From assembly GCA_009193035.1 (NCBI GenBank), contig SWDT01000454.1, positions 1 to 57,650 on the forward strand: a DNA stretch of 57,650 bases. The letters are read 5' to 3'. Shown here one piece after another: positions 11,290 to 20,773 of this stretch. The translations under genes and the position numbers were made by a program. The notes beneath the pieces are model-generated. The model searched no databases and was not told the origin of the DNA. It saw nothing but the letters and a program-made list of their open reading frames with translations. Within the stretch, counting starts at the first letter, position 1. The number at the start of each line of letters is the position of its first letter. Origin of the DNA: Halicephalobus mephisto (lineage: Eukaryota; Nematoda; Chromadorea; Rhabditida; Panagrolaimidae).

Positions 11290-11760
11290 AAAAATATCAA
11301 AATTCTTATTAAACTTACAGATAAATTATCAGAAATTCAAATTTAATAGTATTTAACTTAAATTCTATTAAATTAAACAATTTATATAATATAAAAATCC
11401 AAAAATTTAAATTTTCATATATGGCCTAAAATTTAAAAAACACATAAAATTTCATTAAACTTACATATAAATTATCAGAAATCCAAATTTAATAGTATTT
11501 AACTTAAATTCTATTAAATTAAACAATTTATATAATATAAAAATTCAAAAATTTAAATTTTCATATATGGCCTAAAATTTAAAAAACACAAAAAATTTCA
11601 TTAAACTTACAGATAAATTATCAGAAATCCAAATTTAATAGTATTTAACTTAAATTCTATTAAATTAAACAATTTATATAATATAAAAACTCAAAAATTT
11701 AAATTTTCATATATGGCCTAAAATTTAAAAAACAAAAAACTTCATTAAATTCACAAACAA
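11290..11760. repeat. Tandem array, ~150-bp unit, three copies
   Basis: Each unit carries ttaaacttacagataaatta, aatagtatttaacttaaatt and cat-atatggcctaaaattt. No gene is seen between 9750 and 12331. Confidence 0.75.
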
Positions 11761-12052
11761 GCCATTAAAAATCCAACTTTAAAGATGTTTAACTTAAAAT
11801 CTATCAAGTTAAGCAATTTATAGAGCAAAACAAACCCGAAAACATCCTACATGAGAAACACGGAAGAACCGAAATCATTCAGCAACTTCCAACTGAATTT
11901 TCTATTTAACTTTCAGCTTTAAAAACCACATTTTACTTTCTAATCGATTAGAGCACATTCCTAAATTCATTAAATAAAAATTGAAACATTAAAAACGAAA
12001 TTAAACGTGACAAGTTTCATGAAACTCCGATTTTGGAAATAAACAGAAAAAT

Positions 12053-12115
12053 TGCCAGATACGTCTCTTTTTGCCAACAAATTCCATCCATTACGCTTTC
12101 GTATCTGGCAGAAAA
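12053..12115. repeat. Inverted repeat GCCAGATACG...CGTATCTGGC
   Basis: Perfect 10-bp arms are separated by about 40 nt, roughly 220 bp upstream of the aquaporin start. It could be a hairpin, a footprint of a mobile element, or a promoter element. Confidence 0.6.
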
Positions 12116-12331
12116 CCATGTTTGTCTTTATTTATTCAATCAAATCAGTTCCTGCATCCACGATGACCCGATTTTCGGCCAGTCGAATACTCTCTGAGCA
12201 GTCCTTTTTGTATTGACTGGCTTGGGTCGACCTTTGTAGTCAAAATGCGGCGTTCGATTCAGACTTAGTTCCGACTTACACGTGTTAATTTTCCGAGTTC
12301 ATATATTAATTTCAGCCGAGTATTTGGGGGG

Positions 12332-13620
12332 ATGGATTCTGTTCAAATTGAAAGACTTATCCCCTTGGTAATTTCGGTAATTTTTTATTCTTCGGTTTTT
12401 CTGCTGGCGGAACTTTCGAGGAAACTCGTGGACTACGTGTTCAAGCCGAATGGACTCTGGTACACCTTCCTGATGGAGCTCATAGCCACGGTCTGCATGA
12501 CGACCTGTGTCTACGAGAACGGGGTGATTCTGAAGCATTACGGTGCTTCCGGATTTTTCTTCGTCGTCATCGGTCTGCTGATCACTGGAAGTCTCGTCAA
12601 CAGAGGAGCTTTGGTTAATCCTTCACCTGTCATTGAACTAGCCTGGAAAGGAGCAATTTCGTAAGTTTTTGATATATGAAAACCAATTATTTAAAAATTT
12701 AGGAACGAAAAATTGATCGCTTTGTTGACTGCTGAATCTCTGGGCGGATATGCCGCGTTCCGGGTCGCCCGTTCACTCTGGTATTATTCGATGAATCTAG
12801 CTAGTGATCATCTGCACTTTTACGAACAACTCCCATGTTCTCTGATTTACAAAATCCCGTTCTGGGCTGTGATCCTTTACGAGTTCTTCGGCTGTTTCCT
12901 CATTAGATTTACCTCCCCAAGACTGCCGATGAGTTACCGTGGTTATATCGTCCCTACACTGGTTTCATTCCTTCTCAGTGTTGGTAAGTTTCATTACTGC
13001 TTACTCTATGGGAAGAAAATTTATTTTCGACGGGGGATTTTAGGATTTTTGAAACATAGGCATTTCCATATATAATTATTAATCGTACAAGGTCTCAGAT
13101 CTTGTATGTCCTAATCCAGGGAGTTTTAGATATATTCGAGAAGAATATAAGCCTAAAAAGTTAATTAAAAAATCACCAGATGATTTTCAACAAGTTTCGA
13201 AATTTCCCCTCGAGACAATTTTGCAAAAAAATTATTTTTAATTTTTATAATACTATAATTATGATTACGTCTTTAAAAAACCACATGAAAACCAAATTTT
13301 TCAACTTTAACTCTCGACTGGAAAACTCCAAAAATTCCCCTCGAGACAATTTTGCAAAAAAAATACTTTTAATTTTTTAATATTATTTATTTTTAGCATT
13401 TGTCTATGTCGGTGTTCCTGCTTTGAACCCCGTGACGGTCTCCGCGAGGATGATGAACTGTCCTGGACTAGATACCCAATGGTTCATGCTCACTTACTGG
13501 GTTGTTCCTGTTCTAGGCTGGATGGCAGCTACTAATTTCGATTCAGTCCCGAAAGTTCAACCAATCAAGGAGAAGAAACCAAGGAAATACGGATACAGTA
13601 AGAAAAACAAGGACAATTAA
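12332..13620 (+). CDS. Unorthodox aquaporin, AQP11/12-like (3 exons, 277 aa)
   Basis: Exons 12332-12660, 12703-12983 and 13397-13620 join in phase to 277 aa. The protein is a multi-pass membrane protein with two aquaporin half-helix boxes, both non-canonical: NPS (residues 96-98, in GALVNPSPV) and NPV (214-216, in VPALNPVTV). Ordinary aquaporins have NPA in both. Degenerate boxes, short length and the G(V)PALNP context point to the AQP11/12 superaquaporin group, which is often intracellular; transport substrate cannot be read from sequence. A basic tail (KEKKPRKYGYSKKNKDN) ends the protein. ttcag at 12311-12315, 17 nt before the ATG, looks like a trans-splice site. AATAAA lies at 13671-13676. 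Intron 2 holds a duplicated segment with ttcccctcgagacaattttg. Confidence 0.88.
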
Positions 13621-13670
13621 CTGCCATTTTTCACAAGTAATCAGAGATATATCAGTTAAGACTATTGTTT

Positions 13671-13676
13671 AATAAA
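13671..13676 (+). terminator. Polyadenylation signal AATAAA of the aquaporin gene
   Basis: AATAAA lies 51 nt downstream of the aquaporin stop codon, the position expected for a nematode 3' UTR. Confidence 0.65.
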
Positions 13677-13739
13677 TTAATTTTAGTTATTTTTTGAATT
13701 ATTAAAGTAGTATTTTACTTTTTTAATATTTGTAAGGAT

Positions 13740-14215
13740 TCTATTTATTTCAAAATTAGTTAATTTTTAACATTCGTGTTAGGACCATTTTGTAAGAATT
13801 TTATTTTTACAGTACTTCTAGAAATTCGTGTTGGGAGAATTTTTTTAACAATTTTATTTTTTTAATTCTGTTTCAAAATTAGTTGATTTTTAACATTCGT
13901 GTTAGGACCATTTTGTAAGAATTTTATTTTTACAGTACCTCTAGAAATTCGTGTTGGGAGAATTTTTTTAACAATTTTATTTTTTTAATTTTGTTTCAAA
14001 ATTAGTTGATTTTCAACATTCGTGTTAGGACCATTTTGTAAGAATTTTATTTTTTACAGTACTTCTAGGAATTCGTGTTGGGAGAATTTAGTTTTTTTGA
14101 AATTGACTTTTAAAGTTCGTGTTAGGACCATTTTGTAAGAATTTTATTTTTTACAGTACTTCTAGAAATTCGTGCTGAGAAAATTTTTTAAGAATTTTAT
14201 TTTTTTAATTGATAT
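13740..14215. repeat. Tandem array, ~125-bp unit, four copies
   Basis: Units alternate attcgtgttaggaccatttt and tacagtacttctagaaattcg followed by tgttgggagaattt. The array fills the spacer between the aquaporin 3' end and the Nudix gene start, and the last copy reaches to within 20 nt of its ATG. Confidence 0.8.
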
Positions 14216-14229
14216 TTTTAAATTTTAGG

Positions 14230-15387
14230 ATGGTTTCGGAATCAGAAAATGAGAAAATTCAGAATGTAAGATTCGAAGAAATCAGTTCATCCCAGTACTT
14301 GAAGCCGATCCGGATGTATTTCGAAAGAGTGAGATGTTTGTTCTATTTTTATCAAAGTTCAAAATTGAAATTTCGACTTTTCACGTTAAAATAACGTTCG
14401 AAAATTTTTTCGTAAAATTTATCTTATCTAAATATACTTTATTTGACTTTTTCGAATCAAAACTGACCCACAAGTCGTCTTAGCACGAAAAGGTAAAATT
14501 TCGAAAGTTGTGTCTTGACACGAAAAGTTGAAATTTCGAAAGTTGTGTCTTAGCACGAAAAGTTGAAATTTTGAAATTGTTGTCTTAGCACGAAAAGTTG
14601 AAATTTCGAAAGTTGTGTCTTGGCACGAAAAGTTGAAATTTCGAAAGTTGTGTCTTAGCACGAAAAGGTAAAATTTCGAAAGTTGTGTCTTAGCACGAAA
14701 AGTTGGAATTTCGAAAGTTTTGTCTTGGCACGAAAAATTAAAATTTCAACTTTGACTGTAAACTTTTATAAAACCACTTGTGTACTGTATATCCAAGGAT
14801 TTCAGAGATCCCAAAATCTCTTCTGGGATCTAGCTGTCGAGCAAGATTCTGTCGCTTGTATTATTTTCCACAAAGATAAAGATTCTCTTCTTTTTGTCAA
14901 ACAATTCAGGCCTCCTGTTTTTATCCGAAAAGTCCGGGAATTTCCAGAAAATCAAAGGAAAAAAATAGAAGAAATAAAATTCGAAAATTACGAAATATCC
15001 TTGGGAAAAACGATCGAACTCTGTGCTGGGTTGATGGACAAGCCGAATTTGACCCCGTTGCAGACGGTCCAAGAGGAGATTCTGGAGGAATGTGGATACA
15101 AAGTTCCGGAAAATAAAATAAAATTAATCAAAAAACTTATTTCAAATGTTTCAATTTCTGGATCTTTTCAATATTTATTCTATGCCGAGATAGACGAATC
15201 CCAGAAAGCCACAGAAGGCGGTGGAAATGTTTCAGAAGGAGAATTTATAGAAAAAGTTTTTCTAAAAATTGACGAAGTAAAGAAATACATCCAAAAATCA
15301 GAATCCTATTCTCCTCCGGGATTCCTGTTTTCAGTCGACTGGTTTCTGAAGTTTTACGAAACCAAAGATCTCCCGTCTTTAATGTGA
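14230..15387 (+). CDS. NUDT14-like Nudix hydrolase (2 exons, 226 aa)
   Basis: Exons 14230-14328 and 14806-15387 join in phase 0 to 226 aa. NUDT14 hydrolyses UDP-glucose and ADP-ribose type nucleotide sugars. Family blocks in order are SSSQYLKPIRMYFER, WDLAVEQDSVACIIF, LLFVKQFRPPVF and the Nudix helix at about residues 108-131, starting AGLMDKPNL and ending EEILEECGY, whose glutamates bind Mg2+; the Arg of the consensus REUXEE is replaced by Glu. The C-terminal GFLFSVDWFL also matches. The ATG follows a tttag acceptor by one base. Intron 1 contains a 31-35 bp tandem repeat. The stop is 9 nt from the stop of COMMD10 on the other strand, so the 3' UTRs must overlap. Confidence 0.88.
14465..14745. 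repeat. Tandem array, ~31-bp unit, about eight copies (NUDT14-like intron)
   Basis: The unit is gtgtcttagcacgaaaagtt followed by gaaatttcgaaagtt. It is highly homogeneous, so expansion looks recent. It generates open frames on both strands that are not genes. Confidence 0.85.
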
Positions 15388-15396
15388 TCTCGAAAA

Positions 15397-16432
15397 TTAT
15401 TTAGTTATTGAATCTATCCGGTTCTGGACGGCTTGAAGATCATAGTGAAGTTTCTGTAGTTGATCGAAGTCTAATTTTGTGAATTTTCTTCCTTCAGAAG
15501 TGTCGATCGTCACCATCGCCTTCACTTGACGTTTTTTAGGCTCGAAAGTACTGGAAGTTTTATGTGAATATTTAATTTTTAATAAATTTTTAAAAAGTAA
15601 TTAAGTTCGATACTGACTAAAAACGACCAGAATCAGTCACTATCCACTCTCTTACTGGAGCTGTTTTGGATAGTGATTTTGACAGCTCCAGTAAAAAGTA
15701 AGGATAGTGACTAAAAAATCTTGGTTCGAGGTGAAAGTAGATACTATCCACTCTCTTACTGGAGTTGTTTTGGATAGTGATTTTGACAGCTCCAATGAGA
15801 ATCGAGGGTAGTGTTCAAAACCAGTCACTATCCACTCTTTTACTGGAGCTGTTTTGGATGGTGATTTTGACAGCTCCAATGGGAATCGAGGATAGTGTTC
15901 AAAACCAGTCACTATCCACTCTTTTACTGGAGCTGTTTTGGATAGTGATTAATTTTAAAAAATAAAAACGAACTTGGCTCTTTCGATGGCGATTCCCCAA
16001 TGGAGGTCCCTGAATTCCGGGACTCCTGAACACGACCTGGATCTCAATCTGGACAACGTTGCTTCGCCGTTAGTCGTCCAGATTTGGATGAAGGAATCGA
16101 TGTATTTTTGAGCAAATTCCAACCCTTCGAGTTCGTTTTGGAGGTTTTCTGGTTTCATAGAATTGAAAACAATTTGTTTCCACAACGAAATAAGCGTTTT
16201 TGCCTGTGATTTTTGATATATAATATTTATTAAAAAACAAACTTACGGCCAAGGAAAATTCGGCACTTGAAATATTTAATTCGTTCAATAAAATTGAATT
16301 ATTTTCAAAAACCTTCGTTGATGGGAGATTCGACAGAATTAATTCAGATATCTTTATAAATTTCGGAATGGGAATCTGCTGAATTAGCTGGATTCCATGT
16401 TTATAACCCGGAAAAAGCGAAAAAACAGACAT
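15397..16432 (-). CDS. COMMD10 (3 exons, 189 aa)
   Basis: Exons 16432-16247, 16203-15974 and 15550-15397 join to 189 aa, close to the ~200 aa of COMMD10. COMMD proteins form the Commander complex with CCDC22/CCDC93 and the retriever, acting in endosomal recycling. An N-terminal helical domain (HGIQLIQQIPIPKF...) is followed by the COMM domain from about residue 125: PEFRDLHWGIAIER, then TIDTSEGRKFTKLDFDQL and the C-terminal QLQKLHYDLQAVQNRIDSI. The exon 2 donor (GCCAA/GTTCGT) is weak but is the only one keeping frame. Intron 2 contains a palindromic tandem repeat. An in-frame upstream ATG at 16489 would add 19 hydrophobic residues; I prefer 16432 on family length. KXD1 ends 126 bp upstream on the same strand. 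Confidence 0.85.
15615..15960. repeat. Palindromic tandem array in COMMD10 intron 2
   Basis: About 3.5 copies of a ~90-bp unit occur, each with tggagctgt...acagctcca and cactatcc...ggatagtg inverted pairs, so every unit can fold. Open frames through it on both strands are by-products of the repeat. Confidence 0.8.
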
Positions 16433-16558
16433 TTCAGAAAGCGACCATACAAACAAAAAAAATCGAAGCAATCCAAATGGCAAAGACACAAATCGCCAAA
16501 CGCCAAATTTCGATTATATCTAATAGCATCAAAATCCATCTTAATCCTTTACTTTCCA

Positions 16559-17226
16559 TCAATCCTCATCTTCAGAAGGAAGTTTGAATTCAGCAGCTAA
16601 AAAGTAAAAACATTAATATATGAAGAAATAAGAATTTTCCCATATATAAAAATCCGAAACTTTCATATATAAAGAAATTTAAAATAATCATGAAAAAATT
16701 CGGAACTTTCATATATAAAAAAATTTAAAATAATCATATATGAAAAATCCAAAATTTCCATATATAAAGAAATTTAAAAAATCATATATGGAAAAATTCG
16801 AAACTTTCATATATGAAAAGAAAAATAAAACTAACCTTTTTTTTCGTAAATTTCTGGATATTTGTTGGCGAGGATTTGCTTCATATTCCTGAGCTTCCTG
16901 AATATGACGTCTAGATCGGTTTTGGCTTCTACAATGAGGTCCTTATGGGCGGCGAACTCAATTTTTGCTTTTTCCAATCGCTTCTCGCTCAAAGCGACAC
17001 AATTAATCAGCATTTCGTTCGTTTTTTCGAATCGTTCTAACCTGTAAACAATAATTTGTATAAAATACAGTGAACAACATCTATACGATTTTTTCTGGAT
17101 GCGGATAATGTCGTTGATGTTGTCTTCGTCCACTTGACTGAGTAAAGAATCCACGAAATTTTCTTCTCTGACAGGAGATCCGCCATCGGAACTAGTTTTG
17201 GACATGTCTCTTTCCATCTTCGACAT
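16559..17226 (-). CDS. kxd-1: KXD1, BORC subunit (3 exons, 127 aa)
   Basis: Exons 17226-17087, 17041-16836 and 16596-16559 join in phase to 127 aa. KXD1 is a small coiled-coil subunit of the BORC complex that positions lysosomes through Arl8 and kinesin. The match is clear: FVDSLLSQVDEDNINDIIRI, then LERFEKTNEMLINC and the eponymous KxDL motif as KTDLD (residues 87-90), followed by VIFRKLRNMKQILANKYPE. The last coding exon is only 38 nt and ends FKLPSEDED. Introns are 45 nt and 239 nt, the second holding a tandem repeat of catatatgaaaaattcgg type. COMMD10 begins 126 bp downstream on the same strand, a spacing typical of nematode operons. Confidence 0.88.
16615..16830. repeat. Tandem repeat in KXD1 intron 2
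   Basis: Four to five copies of a ~48-bp unit (catatatgaaaaattcgg plus actttcatatataaagaaat) fill the intron. Confidence 0.7.
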
Positions 17227-17591
17227 TATTGAATAAAGAAATGAAAGATTTAATGAATATTTAAAAAATAAACGGAGATAGAAACGGATACGAAGAAAAT
17301 CGAAAACGACGAAGAACGGTCGCGAGCTGCTTCCCGAGTCGCACGTTGCGGGTGGGATTTCTTGATTTTTCTCAGTTTTCCGTCGTTGTCCGCTGATCCT
17401 CTTTTATCTCGTTTGCTTATTTATATTATTTATTTTTTTTTTACTTCCTACTCCTTCTCCAACATCTCCCTCAGGATATTCCGTGATTTTATCCGTTATT
17501 TTACCAGAAAATCAATGTAATTTTTAGCTGTTTAATTTCAGGACCTACTAGTTCTCAGATTTGCTTGATCGATTGTTCTCGACCTGGTTTT
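17227..17591. promoter_or_regulatory. Divergent intergenic region between KXD1 and the small-membrane-protein pair
   Basis: About 365 bp separates divergent starts. The KXD1-proximal part is GC-rich (cggtcgcgagctgcttccc, gtcgcacgttgcgggtggg) with a long T-tract after it, then atttcag at 17535-17541 as the acceptor preceding the plus-strand gene. No exon is visible in between. A shared bidirectional promoter is inferred. Confidence 0.5.
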
Positions 17592-17828
17592 ATGGTCGTG
17601 GAACGTTCAATCTTCTACCATCTTCGCAAGCAAGCCGCTATCTGGATTTATCCGGCGATTGCTGGCACAGTAATCTTCATCGACTGGAATCACACTCGCG
17701 AGTGGAAGGCCGGCAAGAAGGTCTCTGTTCTCGACCAGATCATCGGGCCTGATCGTACCATCGGTGTTTATTCAAAGGTGAGTCACTATCCTACGTATTT
17801 AATATATGGGAATTGTTTCTAGGACTAA
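17592..17828 (+). CDS. Small single-pass membrane protein, possibly NDUFA1-like
   Basis: Exon 17592-17777 encodes 62 residues starting MVVERSIFYHL, with one hydrophobic segment (IWIYPAIAGTVIFI) and a charged tail ending DRTIGVYSK. A good donor (AAAG/GTGAGT) and tttctag acceptor define a 45-nt intron; splicing adds one Asp codon and then TAA at 17826-17828. Without splicing the frame runs to TAG at 17820-17822. I could not identify it firmly. Size, topology and weak ungapped resemblance around P-x-x-A and DR-I-GV-SK suggest complex I subunit MWFE (NDUFA1), an inference only. Its second-exon stop ends two bases before the ATG of the next small gene. Confidence 0.5.
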
Positions 17829-17830
17829 AA

Positions 17831-18078
17831 ATGGGAACTTTCACCCTTAGTTACTATGCCAGTAAAGCCTGGGCCCGCAAACGCCAACTTTTCTTCGTTC
17901 CGTTTGTTTTATACTTTGGTAAGTTTTTTGAATCTACAATACATATCAGTCAAGGAGTTCAGGCTACTGCTGGGATGAAGCCGGTCGTTACAAGCGTGAA
18001 ATGATGAAAGGTCAAAGTCGGATGTTCGCAGATCGGATCAAAAGCATTCCGAAGAATGCCGATCCTTGGAACTATTAG
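17831..18078 (+). CDS. NDUFB1 (MNLL)-like complex I subunit (2 exons, 67 aa)
   Basis: Exons 17831-17918 and 17963-18078 join in phase 1 to 67 aa. The protein has a basic N-terminus, one membrane span (LFFVPFVLYFGYCW) and a charged C-terminal arm ending NADPWNY. Thirty residues from FVPFVLYFG to QSRMF align without gaps to NDUFB1, sharing V-P, G, D, S and F at fixed spacing, so it is probably this accessory subunit of mitochondrial complex I, in the inner membrane. The 5' neighbour ends 2 nt upstream, and tttctag at 17816-17822 serves both as an acceptor for that gene and as a potential trans-splice site 8 nt before this ATG. The second exon could start at an earlier ag, but only the gttcag site keeps the frame. 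Confidence 0.6.
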
Positions 18079-19249
18079 GCTCTCCTAGCGTACCTTTGTA
18101 AAACAGGATAAAAACAGTTGCTATCAATTGTTGATCAATTTGCGAAGATAACAAAGGTGTTCATGTGTATTTTAGAGTTGATGGTTGGTCCTGAATTTCT
18201 CCGATGGTCTTTTTAGAGGAAAAAAGCTAATTGGTAAAATAGATAAGGATTTCAGTTTATTTCTAGTTAAATTTTCTCTATTATTATTCAGTATGGATGT
18301 ATCCAAGACAGCTGAAACTGATCTTTATTCTTTTGGAAAATGTCTTCGATGATGTAGCGTTGATGAGGTAAATTTAGTCGCTTTAGAAAATTGGCAACAC
18401 AATTTCGGACGTTTTCTATTTTCTCCAAGCTCATCTTCGTCCATTTGAGAAGGTTTCAACACATAGTAGTCTTGTGAAGAAAATCCTTAAGATTTGGAAA
18501 TTCAATGTCATCTTAATTTTGCTGATATTTATAGAAATATCTGCCAAACCTAATCATTTCGGTTTTTTCTGAATGTTGATTCTTCTTTTGTCATTGAAAA
18601 TTGGAAGGATTGCATAAGATTAAATTCCATAATATTCCACGTCCACCGTATCCTTGAGTAGAAGTCGACTACATTCTGCTGTTTTTAATTAGGACACCCA
18701 TTTAGGTGGTTCACTACATGATACAAGATACTGCTTAATTTGAAATAAGTTTAGTCTGTCGCTTCAGTCCTGTGGACGAAGAGGACTGTAAGGGATACAG
18801 TCAATGCCCGATCAGCGACTGCTACCACTTTGCCGAAGAGACCAAAACATTCTTTATTCTTCTCGAGGAAAGCTATTATATATCAGTTTTTCCCGTTTAT
18901 AAAGTTTCGTATATCACATGTTTTATAATATTTATTTGATTGCCCAAGTTTGGAGTCTAAGTGAATAAACGAAACATCCAACCGAAGTCGAAACTGGACT
19001 TTTTTCAATTTCCATCGATGAAGAGGAATAATTACGCGTTTCAAAGCCTATGTTCGAAGAAATCGGTGGTACTACTGTAATGCTTGCTTATTTTTGTGAC
19101 TATAACTGTCGATTTCGAAAATCGATTTGAATCGAACAGTTCGAAAATTTTGAAAAATCGATAGTTCTGGTCGTGACCATTAATTTTGATATTCTTTCAA
19201 ATACCAGAATGTCTTGTGGTCATGACACGAAAATAACTTCCTAAAGCGG
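18079..19249. other. Gene-poor spacer with a possible exon remnant at 18750-18880
   Basis: This is less AT-rich than most spacers, and no complete gene is recognised. At 18750-18880 one plus frame reads cysteine-rich CRFSPVDEEDCKGYSQ and one minus frame is also open; neither could be identified or tied to other exons. The remainder is the 3' UTR of the NDUFB1-like gene and anonymous sequence. Confidence 0.4.
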
Positions 19250-19251
19250 TA

Positions 19252-19401
19252 CACAAAAAGCGTAACTTTTATTTTTTAACAATTGCGAAATGTAACATAA
19301 TAGTCACGTTTTTCATGAATATTTGACTTTTGTGACGGAAATTAAGACTTAATAGTGACGATTTGCATTTGTTAGTATAGTAAAAGTTACGGTTTTTTGT
19401 G
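19252..19401. mobile_element. MITE copy 1 (150 bp, TA flanks)
   Basis: Terminal inverted repeats are CACAAAAAGCGTAACTTTTA at the left and, inverted, CACAAAAAACCGTAACTTTT at the right, with TA dinucleotides on both sides (19250-19251, 19402-19403), as for Tc1/mariner-type elements. There is no coding capacity. It is related to copy 2 at 20.1-20.7 kb in the opposite orientation. Confidence 0.75.
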
Positions 19402-19419
19402 TATACTGTCGTTCGTCGT

Positions 19420-19875
19420 GGGTTGTTTTTTCGTAGGAATAAAGAGTTGATCACAGTCGCTCTAGAAAACGTATTCGGGAAACTAGATTGGGAAGAACAA
19501 GGAATCTGGATCGACGGAGAAAAACTCAGCCATCTACGTTTTGCTGACGACATCATTCTGTTTTCCTACGACGTACAGAATGCCGAAAATATGTTGAACC
19601 AGCTAAGTGAAGAAGTCGGACTAAAAATAAACTGGAGCAAGACGAAAGCGATGAGGAATAGCCAATGCAAGGAAGGAACGATTAGGCTTAACGATCAAGC
19701 CATAAATTTTGTGGAAAAATACGTGTATCTAGGACAAATGATCACGTGTGAACACAAAATAGATGAGGAGATCTGCAGAAGAAGGAGCGCAGCATGGCTA
19801 AGCTTTAAAAATACTCAAGAAGCCCTCATGGCCACGAAGGACACAGAAGCCCGAGCGCACCTGTTCTCCACATAA
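19420..19875 (+). pseudogene. Non-LTR retrotransposon (RTE-like) reverse-transcriptase fragment
   Basis: An open frame of about 150 codons encodes the C-terminal half of an RT palm: LSHLRFADDIILFS (the FADD catalytic motif), EEVGLKINWSKTKAM, then YVYLGQMIT and EEICRRRSAAWLSF. Order and wording fit RTE-clade elements. There is no upstream fingers/palm or endonuclease domain, and the frame stops at ARAHLFST just where the family normally continues. It is truncated at both ends, beginning right after MITE copy 1, so it is a dead fragment although its frame is intact. Confidence 0.85.
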
Positions 19876-20137
19876 TTATATGATCAAAATTTTAATCGAA
19901 AATGGAAAATTTTTTGCAGTTTGTCCTTTAAATTCTCGAATTTCTCAGAAAACGTTATATCAATAGACTTCGAGAAAGATTATTTTTTAAAAATCAATTT
20001 ACGTGATTTTTAAAATTTTTTGTAATAAGATTAAAATTAGAAAAGATTATTCGGAAATTGTTGGAAAATTCATGTTTTTTATTTCGACAAACAAACTCAG
20101 TTTTGTTTATTTTATTTTTTTATCATCTGCATGCTTA

Positions 20138-20740
20138 CAAAAAATCGTAACTTTTAACCTCCAACAAATGTAAATAGTCACTATGTCGTCACACTTTTAG
20201 TCACTATTTTTTTATAGCTTTAGTCACTATTTCATCACATTTTTAGTCATTAATGTGCTACACTATTTCGTCATACTTTTTAGTCACTATGTCGTCACAC
20301 TTTTAGTCACTATTTTTTATAGTTTTAGTCACTATTTCATCACATTTTTAGTCATTAATGTGCTACACTATTTCGTTATACCTTTAATCATTATTTCATC
20401 GTACTTTTCGTCACACTTTTAGTCACTATTTTTTTATAGTTTTAGTCACTATTTCGTCACATTTTTAGTCATTAATGTGCTACACTATTTCGTTATAGTT
20501 TTTAGTCATTATTTCGTCACATTTTAGGCCACTATTTCGTTATACCTTTAATCACTATTTCATCGTACTTTTCGCTACACTTTTCATCACTAATGTGCTA
20601 CACTTTCTGTTATACTTTTTAGTCACTATTTCGTCATACTTTTCGTCACAAATGTCAAATATTCACGAAAAATGTGACAATTGTGTTACATTTATGTCAC
20701 ATTTTGTAATTGTTACTGGATTAGAAGTTACGCTTTTTTA
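20138..20740. mobile_element. MITE copy 2 (~600 bp) with expanded internal satellite
   Basis: The left end CAAAAAATCGTAACTTTTA and the right end (inverted TAAAAAAGCGTAACTTCTA) match the copy 1 termini. TA flanks at 20136-20137 and just after the right end. The last ~110 bp reverse-complements the left part of copy 1. Between the ends a ttagtcactatttcgtcac / ttagtcattaatgtgctac array (20160-20650) accounts for the extra length. The right end is about 34 nt from the Tom40-like stop codon. Confidence 0.75.
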
Positions 20741-20773
20741 TACAACGAAAGACGTCGGAAAAGTAAAAATTTT

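Noticed and set aside
10482..11760. Regularly spaced repeats that could be mistaken for a CRISPR array
   Set aside because: Units are 150-230 bp with no short unique spacers, and the context is eukaryotic.
12984..13396. Open frames in aquaporin intron 2
   Set aside because: They lie between a good donor and acceptor that join two conserved aquaporin blocks in phase, and cover a duplicated repeat.
14428..14661. Minus-strand open frame with a repeated NFNFSCQDTTFEI-like unit
   Set aside because: Direct translation of the 31-bp-type array in the NUDT14-like intron; no independent evidence of coding.
15652..15965. Overlapping open frames on both strands with repeated peptide units
   Set aside because: They are translations of the tandem repeat in COMMD10 intron 2; stops are absent only because the unit length is a multiple of three.
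18750..18880. Cysteine-rich reading frame in the spacer
   Set aside because: Kept only as a possible remnant: no start, no convincing splice partners and no family assignment.
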